Positions 58,688-64,000 of a stretch of 64,000 nt of DNA are shown here, in pieces. The DNA comes from Bacteroidetes bacterium B1(2017) (GTDB taxonomy: Bacteria > Bacteroidota > Bacteroidia > UKL13-3): assembly GCA_002256395.1 (NCBI GenBank), contig NKJG01000010.1, forward strand, positions 1 to 64,000. The letters run 5' to 3'. The position numbers and the translations under genes were made by a program. Position 1 is the first letter of the stretch, and every line of letters begins with the position of its first letter. The notes beneath the pieces are model-generated. The model searched no databases. It was not told where the DNA came from and was given only the letters and a program-made list of their open reading frames with translations.

Positions 58688-59779
58688 TTAGGCAAAAGGT
58701 TGCATATTAAGCATAGCATTGCGCAAGTAATGATCTACCAGCACCATAGCCGCCATTGCCTCCACTATTGGCACAGCGCGTGGCAACACACAGGCATCGT
58801 GTCTTCCTGCAATGGTAAATTTTACCGCTTCGTGACTGGTACTTACACTTTCTTGAGGCTGCAAAATAGAAGCTACAGGCTTAAAGGCCACTTTAAAATA
58901 AATGTCCTCGCCATTTGAAATACCTCCTTGTATGCCTCCACTATGATTTGTTTTGGTATGAATAGTTCCTTCATTATCTTCAAACACATCGTTGTGTTGG
59001 CTACCTTTTAATTTGGTTCCTGCAAAGCCCGAACCTAAATCGAAACCCTTCACCGCATTTATGCTAAACATGGCCTTTGCTAAATCGGCATTTAATTTAT
59101 CAAACACGGGGCTGCCCCAGCCTATGGGAACATGTTTTATGACGCAGGAAATAGTACCACCAAGAGTATCGCCAGTAGCTTGGGCAACTTCTATGGCCTC
59201 CATCATGGTCTTTGCCGTGTTTGGTTCAGGGCAACGTATGGCATTGCTTTCGGTTTGATCCAAATCGAGTTGCGTGTAGGCTTGGTTTAATTCAATGGTA
59301 TGCACTTGCGAAACATAAGCTTGAATGCTAATACCTAATTTTTGCAAAATCATTTTGGCAAAAGCTCCCGCTAATACGCGCGCCACAGTTTCTCTAGCCG
59401 ATTGCCTTCCTCCTCCTCTATGATCACGAATACCATATTTTTCTTGGTAGGTAAAATCGGCATGCGAAGGACGATAAATATCTTTTAACGAATCGTAATC
59501 ACTCGATTTTGCATCCTTATTTCGAACCATAATACAAATGGGAGTTCCAAGAGTTTTACCTTCAAACACACCACTTAAAATTTCAAATTCTTCGGCTTCG
59601 TTTCTACTAGTGGTAAGTTTACTTTGCCCCGGTTTACGGCGCTGCAAATCTTTGTTTATTAACTCAAAATCAACGGGCATGTTTGGCAAACAGCCATCAA
59701 TAACAACACCAATAGCTGGTCCATGACTTTCGCCAAAGCTGGTGCAAGAGAATGCTTTTCCAAAGGTATTGCCGTTCAT
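58688..59779 (-). CDS. aroC: Chorismate synthase
   Basis: The enzyme makes chorismate from 5-enolpyruvylshikimate 3-phosphate with reduced FMN, the last shared step to aromatic amino acids. The three signatures are present: GESHGPAIGVVIDGCLPN at 17-34, YRPSHADFTYQEKYGIRDHRGGGRQSARET around 101-130, and RHDACVLPRAVPIVEAMAAMV near 330-350. The length of 363 aa is normal. The start is ATG at 59779. It follows the condensin trio after 9 nt on the same strand and may be read from the same transcript. Confidence 0.95.
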   Translation of the reverse strand: MNGNTFGKAFSCTSFGESHGPAIGVVIDGCLPNMPVDFELINKDLQRRKPGQSKLTTSRNEAEEFEILSGVFEGKTLGTPICIMVRNKDAKSSDYDSLKDIYRPSHADFTYQEKYGIRDHRGGGRQSARETVARVLAGAFAKMILQKLGISIQAYVSQVHTIELNQAYTQLDLDQTESNAIRCPEPNTAKTMMEAIEVAQATGDTLGGTISCVIKHVPIGWGSPVFDKLNADLAKAMFSINAVKGFDLGSGFAGTKLKGSQHNDVFEDNEGTIHTKTNHSGGIQGGISNGEDIYFKVAFKPVASILQPQESVSTSHEAVKFTIAGRHDACVLPRAVPIVEAMAAMVLVDHYLRNAMLNMQPFA

Positions 59780-59788
59780 GTTGAGGAT

Positions 59789-60328
59789 TTAATTATCGGT
59801 TTCGCTAACAGGTGCGCTTAATTTTCCTTTGGCAAAATCGGCCGCAAAATCTACAAATACTTTATAGGCCTGTGTAAAGGTAAATTTATTATCGCCTGTG
59901 CGCTCAACTATATTACGACGGCCAAGCGTACGCATAAAATCTCTGCGCGATTCGTTGCTTCTTAATTGATTGTTTGAGGCAATTAATTCGGCATAGGCAC
60001 TATTCTCAAAATAGGCATCAATTTTCTCATGCTCAAACTCGGCATATTGAATTTCTTCTAAGAAATTCTTTCCATCTTTATCTAATTCATAGCAAAGTAT
60101 GGCAAAGAAAATACAGATGTCGCGACTTAATTGCTCGGCGGTTTCATAACTTAATAAAAAGGCATAATCGCTTTTTACTTCTAGTGCGTATCCAAAACTT
60201 TCTTTAAAGAACTTTTCAAAGAAAGCGGCATTGTCTTTTAGCGAAACAAAACGTTGGTCGCTAGCCAAAATAAACTTCCCATTCATGAGATCGTTTACAA
60301 GGTCTTTATGATATCTAGGAAATTCCAT
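59789..60328 (-). CDS. MksE/MukE-like condensin subunit
   Basis: The start is the ATG at 60328 (179 aa), which overlaps the end of the upstream gene by 14 nt. The protein is predicted to be helical with tandem winged-helix elements typical of MukE/MksE (kite) proteins: LMNGKFILASDQRFVSLKDNAAFFEKFFKESFGYALE and ESRRDFMRTLGRRNIVERTGDNKFTFTQAYKVFVDFA. It should form a dimer that binds the kleisin encoded just before it. Identification rests on context, size and fold pattern more than on a sharp motif. Confidence 0.6.
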   Translation of the reverse strand: MEFPRYHKDLVNDLMNGKFILASDQRFVSLKDNAAFFEKFFKESFGYALEVKSDYAFLLSYETAEQLSRDICIFFAILCYELDKDGKNFLEEIQYAEFEHEKIDAYFENSAYAELIASNNQLRSNESRRDFMRTLGRRNIVERTGDNKFTFTQAYKVFVDFAADFAKGKLSAPVSETDN

Positions 60329-61511
60329 AACGGGCAATTTTTAATTTGGGTACTCGAAGGGTCATGTTGCTGGTATTAATCAACTGACGATCGTCTTTAC
60401 TAGCTAATTCAATGCTTATGCCATCTTCAAACAAGAGAGCGGTTAAGGCAAAGAACTTATCGGTTTCAATTTTTTCGTAATCGCTACGTAGGGTCAAACC
60501 GCACCACTCAAAGAAACTATCTAATGGCAATTGATCCATCATCCGTGCTTTGTATAAATCTTTATTAAAAACCCACTTATCGCTCAGCATGGTTGGGTCT
60601 TCTAAGAAAATGGTTTCATCAATCGCAAATTGTTCTAAGTACTCTTTTGCGTTTAAGTACATATCATTACTATACGGGTAGGTTCGCTCTACCTTAAACA
60701 CCTTAGGCAATGGCGCTCTATGCGGTTGTTTTAAGAACTCTATCCAACCCGTAAGTATTATAGACTCGGTACGTATGCGTTCAATTAATGGCAATAATTC
60801 ATTGGTTAGCATTTTTGATTGGCGCAATAAATCGTCGTTGGTTTGAACCAAAAAGGTATAGAGCTTTTCAAATTGCAAACGAATTAATTCGTCCTCAAAA
60901 TTTAACCTACGAACGTTAACATAATTAGAGATATCAAACAATTTGTTGGTAATAGATTCAACATGATTGATATCTAAAATATTATTCAAAGGTGTAATGT
61001 AGTAATCAATCCAAAAGCTGGCTTTGCGCACTTTCTCTTGGTAATCGAGCTTTTCTACATTTGATTTTAACTCGCGTGTTTCATTTAATAAGCGAATGGT
61101 ATTTTTCTCAACCGCCTCGCTAAACTCTTTTATCTCGTTGTATAAATCGCCTATGCGCTGACCCAAGATGAGTTTATCTTTAGAGATGCCCTCGCGAATT
61201 TTTCGAAACAATACCGAAATAGATTGCTCATATTTCTGAATGGTTTCGGGCAATAGCGGGCGAAACTCATTTAAGATAAATTCAAATAATTTGTAGTATG
61301 TATCTCTAAACTCGTAATCGTCGCCCAGTTTGCGAATAATTTTATAATCGAGTAATTGAGGCAAAATTTCTTCGCCACGCTCCTTCATAATTTCTTGAAG
61401 GCGTTCTTTTCTAATCAAGCCATCGCTGGTTTGAATATCAAATAAATCTTTCAGGCTATCAAAATATCCAGCCAGAAAGTTGAGTATGGTTTTTGGTTCT
61501 GCTTTGCTCAT
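60315..61511 (-). CDS. MksF/MukF-like kleisin subunit of a condensin
   Basis: The 398-residue protein opens with a winged-helix-like region (LNFLAGYFDSLKDLFDIQTSDGLIRKERLQEIMKERGEEILPQLLDYKIIRKLGDDYEFRD). A long helical middle part follows (about 90-260, including EFSEAVEKNTIRLLNETRELKSNVEKLDYQEKVRKA). The C-terminal 130 residues include a small winged-helix-like domain. This layout matches kleisins of the MukF/MksF type that bridge SMC heads. Its order after the SMC gene and before an MksE-like gene supports this. The related JetA of Wadjet is a possible alternative. Confidence 0.6.
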   Translation of the reverse strand: MSKAEPKTILNFLAGYFDSLKDLFDIQTSDGLIRKERLQEIMKERGEEILPQLLDYKIIRKLGDDYEFRDTYYKLFEFILNEFRPLLPETIQKYEQSISVLFRKIREGISKDKLILGQRIGDLYNEIKEFSEAVEKNTIRLLNETRELKSNVEKLDYQEKVRKASFWIDYYITPLNNILDINHVESITNKLFDISNYVNVRRLNFEDELIRLQFEKLYTFLVQTNDDLLRQSKMLTNELLPLIERIRTESIILTGWIEFLKQPHRAPLPKVFKVERTYPYSNDMYLNAKEYLEQFAIDETIFLEDPTMLSDKWVFNKDLYKARMMDQLPLDSFFEWCGLTLRSDYEKIETDKFFALTALLFEDGISIELASKDDRQLINTSNMTLRVPKLKIARYGIS

Positions 61512-61523
61512 TTCAACCTCCCA

Positions 61524-64000
61524 TTAATTAGCACTTGCATTACGTTCGCCATACATGGCATTTACTTTTTCGTTGATATTAATTTTGCCTGCATTTGGAT
61601 AGATAAAATAGTATTTACCAAAGCCTGCTACAGCATCTGGCGCAGCAAAAATTGGAATAAAATTATGCTCCTTGCAGAACCTTACTAACTCAGGCCTATT
61701 TTGTTTATCAATAGTGGCTACCTCATCAATAAATAAGGCAATTCTATTTTCATCATCAAAAATGGCCAAGCGATTAATAATGGTCATAATAATAATCAAA
61801 CGAATCATTTTATCTGTTCCATCCGATTCTATTTGCTCATTTAAATCAACACGCTTGCTTACTCCTTTGCGAGTAAGATGAAGGGTAATATCAAATAAAT
61901 CATCAAACTCAATTTTCTTACCCGAATCTAAGTAAGCATCCAATACTTTTAAGTTCTCTGAATGATCAAACTCAAACATTAATTGTCCGCGCACCGCTTG
62001 AATTTGGCTAATCTTTTTCACTTCATCTACCAATCTCTTATTGTCTTCTAACTCTATGGTAAGCGATTCAATATCCGAGATTTTTGCTTGCGATAATTTG
62101 GTATTAAACTTATTATAAACAAACTCTTTAAACTCATCGTAACGCTTTAACAAAGTATAGGCAGGGTTTGCAAATTGAGCCGAGATATTTTCTAATAAAC
62201 TCGAAATAGAACGTTCTTTATCATCAATTAAAGCAATCTCTTCTTCAACGTATTTTATAAAGTCCATTTCATCGGCAAAGGTGCTTTGTAATTTATCACG
62301 CAACTTCTCAAACAACTTGTCTTTACTGGCTTTTAGCTCATGTCTATCGGCCATATTAATTTGTACTTTTTTGTATAAATTATCTAAGTCGTCTTGCGAT
62401 TCAAACTCCTCTCCTACCAAACCATAAGTATCTAAGGTTTGTTTGTATTCTTGAAGCTCTCTAATTCTACGCTCGCGTTTATCTTTATCTACAATTAAGT
62501 CTTGAACCTCCAGTTGGCGCTTCGCAATATCCTTTGCTAACTTAGCTTGTTCGGCTTCAATTTTTTGCTTCTCTTCGTTTAGAGTTTGAAGGTCTTGTTT
62601 TAATTTATCAATGGCCTTAATTAAAGTTGGCTTCGATTTAATCTTTTGAATCTTCAGTTTAATCCCTTCAATTTCGGCATTAATAGCCTGTAGCTCTAGC
62701 GTTGATTTTTCTAGGTCTTTGGCAACTTCATACAAAGCTTCTTGGCTCTTTAATTCTGTTTTGGCGCCTGCCAATTCATCCTTAATTTCTTCAACTGATT
62801 TAAAATCTTCAAAATGAATATTCTTGGATAAATCTATTTCACCATCAAAAATCTTAAGCTTTTCAGAAACCTTGTGAATAGCTTTTAAAACTTGATCGCC
62901 AGGTAAGCTCTTAACTTGTTCGCTTAAAATGCCATTTAGCATTTTGCGATTTTCCATATTGCCCGAGATTTTATTAATTAATAAATCGCCATAGTTTTTA
63001 ACTTGGTTTTCGTATCTCACAACGCTGTCGCGCAATTGGGCAATGCGGTTATCAATCATGCGGCTATTCAATTTCTGAATCTCCACCATGGTAATTCTAG
63101 ATTCTATTTCCTTACGTTTTTGATCGTAATTCTCTAAGCTCTCGTTTAGCAACTCAATAGGGTCAAACGAATTAATTACCTTAATTTCTATTTCTTTTTC
63201 ATTAAGCAATTCGGCCTTGCTATTTATTTCGGTCTCCTTGTTTCCAATTTTTCGGTCAAAATCGGCCTTTTGCGGAATTAAGTTCTCGTTTATCTCTGTA
63301 TTAATGCGTGCAATATTTTGATTGCGTTCAGCCAACTGACTTTGCAGAGTAGGGAGTGTGCTTTCGTAATTTGCATTAAAGGCATAAAAGAATTGGTGAA
63401 TAATTCTTGCCTTCGCATTGTATTGGCTTACTACTTCTCTAAACTCATCAAACTCATTCTTCACCGATTTAAGGTTACGAATTTCATTGTTAATTTTCCT
63501 TAAATCAATGATATCTTTCTTATTCTTTTGCGAGAAATTTAAGACTTCATTTTCCCTGTTATCGGCAACAATTAAAGCTTCCTTCAGGTTTTTGTTGGTA
63601 ATTAGTTTGGTATTAATTAGGTATCTGTAGATGCGAGAAAAGTTATTGCTTAAACCTTCTGTTTTCACATTATCATCTAACCATACTACGCCATTATTTC
63701 TGCGGCCACGTTGGTAAACGGTATTAAATACTTCGCGCTTATCTTTAAATGGAATAAACTCCACTCCGTCTTTCGCCAAAGCCTCTTGAACCTCGTCAAA
63801 CTTTAGGAGTTTCTTATTTTCATCTACAAAATAATGCTCTTTGTATTCGGTATTAAAACGGTAATACTCTAGCTCCGAATCGCCATTACGTTTAACTAAA
63901 ATGCAGTAGTATGATTTCTTAAAAATCTCAAATACTATATAGCTTTGATTTGGGTTTGGAAAATAATGGTGTAAGGTTTCTTTATCGCCTCTACGCTGAC
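61524..64000 (-). CDS. SMC-like condensin ATPase (MksB/MukB type), C-terminal part, runs off the right edge
   Basis: The frame stays open from base 64000 to the stop at 61524, giving about 824 residues; the N-terminal Walker A head lies outside. Near the right edge it reads FEIFKKSYYCILVKRNGDSELEYYRFNTEY. Two long coiled coils are visible (about residues 100-330 and 360-560 of the window part), with heptads such as LIKAIDKLKQDLQTLNEEKQKIEAEQAKLAKDI. The C-terminal head has a signature-like IESDGTDKMIRLIIIMT and the Walker B motif IALFIDEVATIDKQNR. These are SMC/MukB-type features. The complex should extrude or entrap DNA, either for chromosome segregation or, if Wadjet-like, against plasmids. 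The stop is 12 nt before the kleisin start. Confidence 0.75.
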   Translation of the reverse strand, partial: QRRGDKETLHHYFPNPNQSYIVFEIFKKSYYCILVKRNGDSELEYYRFNTEYKEHYFVDENKKLLKFDEVQEALAKDGVEFIPFKDKREVFNTVYQRGRRNNGVVWLDDNVKTEGLSNNFSRIYRYLINTKLITNKNLKEALIVADNRENEVLNFSQKNKKDIIDLRKINNEIRNLKSVKNEFDEFREVVSQYNAKARIIHQFFYAFNANYESTLPTLQSQLAERNQNIARINTEINENLIPQKADFDRKIGNKETEINSKAELLNEKEIEIKVINSFDPIELLNESLENYDQKRKEIESRITMVEIQKLNSRMIDNRIAQLRDSVVRYENQVKNYGDLLINKISGNMENRKMLNGILSEQVKSLPGDQVLKAIHKVSEKLKIFDGEIDLSKNIHFEDFKSVEEIKDELAGAKTELKSQEALYEVAKDLEKSTLELQAINAEIEGIKLKIQKIKSKPTLIKAIDKLKQDLQTLNEEKQKIEAEQAKLAKDIAKRQLEVQDLIVDKDKRERRIRELQEYKQTLDTYGLVGEEFESQDDLDNLYKKVQINMADRHELKASKDKLFEKLRDKLQSTFADEMDFIKYVEEEIALIDDKERSISSLLENISAQFANPAYTLLKRYDEFKEFVYNKFNTKLSQAKISDIESLTIELEDNKRLVDEVKKISQIQAVRGQLMFEFDHSENLKVLDAYLDSGKKIEFDDLFDITLHLTRKGVSKRVDLNEQIESDGTDKMIRLIIIMTIINRLAIFDDENRIALFIDEVATIDKQNRPELVRFCKEHNFIPIFAAPDAVAGFGKYYFIYPNAGKININEKVNAMYGERNASAN

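Noticed and set aside
1..64000. tRNA, rRNA or known riboswitch genes
   Set aside because: I saw no convincing cloverleaf or riboswitch core by eye; a covariance search would be needed to be certain.

Overview
The window comes from a bacterium of the phylum Bacteroidota, probably a free-living, T9SS-using member of the Cytophagia/Sphingobacteriia/Chitinophagia breadth; I cannot name the genus. The signs are: at least six secreted proteins ending in type IX secretion (Por) sorting domains or built from PKD/gliding-type repeats; promoters of the Bacteroidota form (TTTG or TTG, about 19 nt, TAnnTTTG); few Shine-Dalgarno sequences; a DUF2027-Smr protein; an M43 cytophagalysin-like protease; and low overall G+C. 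I saw no tRNA, rRNA, CRISPR array or intact insertion sequence.

Layout. 1-2085: start of a large secreted protein that runs off the left edge. 2.3-13.9 kb: mostly housekeeping genes (aspartate kinase, a 7TM-DISM histidine kinase, miaA with a phage-type neighbour gene, a copper P-type ATPase split by an A10 run, a queuosine-precursor transporter, a methyltransferase, cystathionine beta-synthase). 14.2-20.7 kb: small genes, including a DUF6364/PIN toxin-antitoxin pair, TPM, DUF2200, YcxB-like, MmcQ/YjbR and a c-type cytochrome lipoprotein, separated by many short intergenic repeats. 21.0-29.3 kb: a defence island of AT-rich appearance: a McrA-like HNH nuclease; an operon of m5C methyltransferase, MORC-type GHKL ATPase, Z1 helicase-like ATPase and DUF4420 PD-(D/E)XK protein; and a facing pair of XRE controller plus small PD-(D/E)XK nuclease. 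29.5-37 kb: an unknown gene, a 21-bp minisatellite, and a two-gene operon for large T9SS cargo. 37.3-43.5 kb: a flippase-like membrane protein, the tyrosine/homogentisate catabolic pair hmgA-hppD, a lipoprotein and fructose-1,6-bisphosphatase. 43.6-58.7 kb: two PKD-repeat T9SS paralogues, Smr, ychF, a GlmM-type mutase, an outer-membrane protein, a SirB1-like protein, topA and an M43 protease. 58.7-64 kb: aroC and a MukBEF/MksBEF-like condensin trio whose SMC subunit runs off the right edge.

Most notable signals. (1) copA is interrupted exactly at a 10-A run just after its metal-binding domain, so the zero frame makes a free CopZ-like chaperone and a -1 slip makes the full ATPase; this recalls the programmed frameshift of E. 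coli copA, though a homopolymer error cannot be excluded. (2) A family of modular hairpin elements delimited by GCATGG lies within 1-26 nt of the stop codon of nine genes, always in the gene's orientation. (3) The MORC-Z1-DUF4420-methyltransferase operon. (4) Twin 13-bp palindromes and a nearly leaderless promoter at the XRE/nuclease pair. Other repeats include short GCGACC- and AGAAGC-type arrays, an 80-bp triplication of the start of the Smr gene, and large intergenic hairpins.
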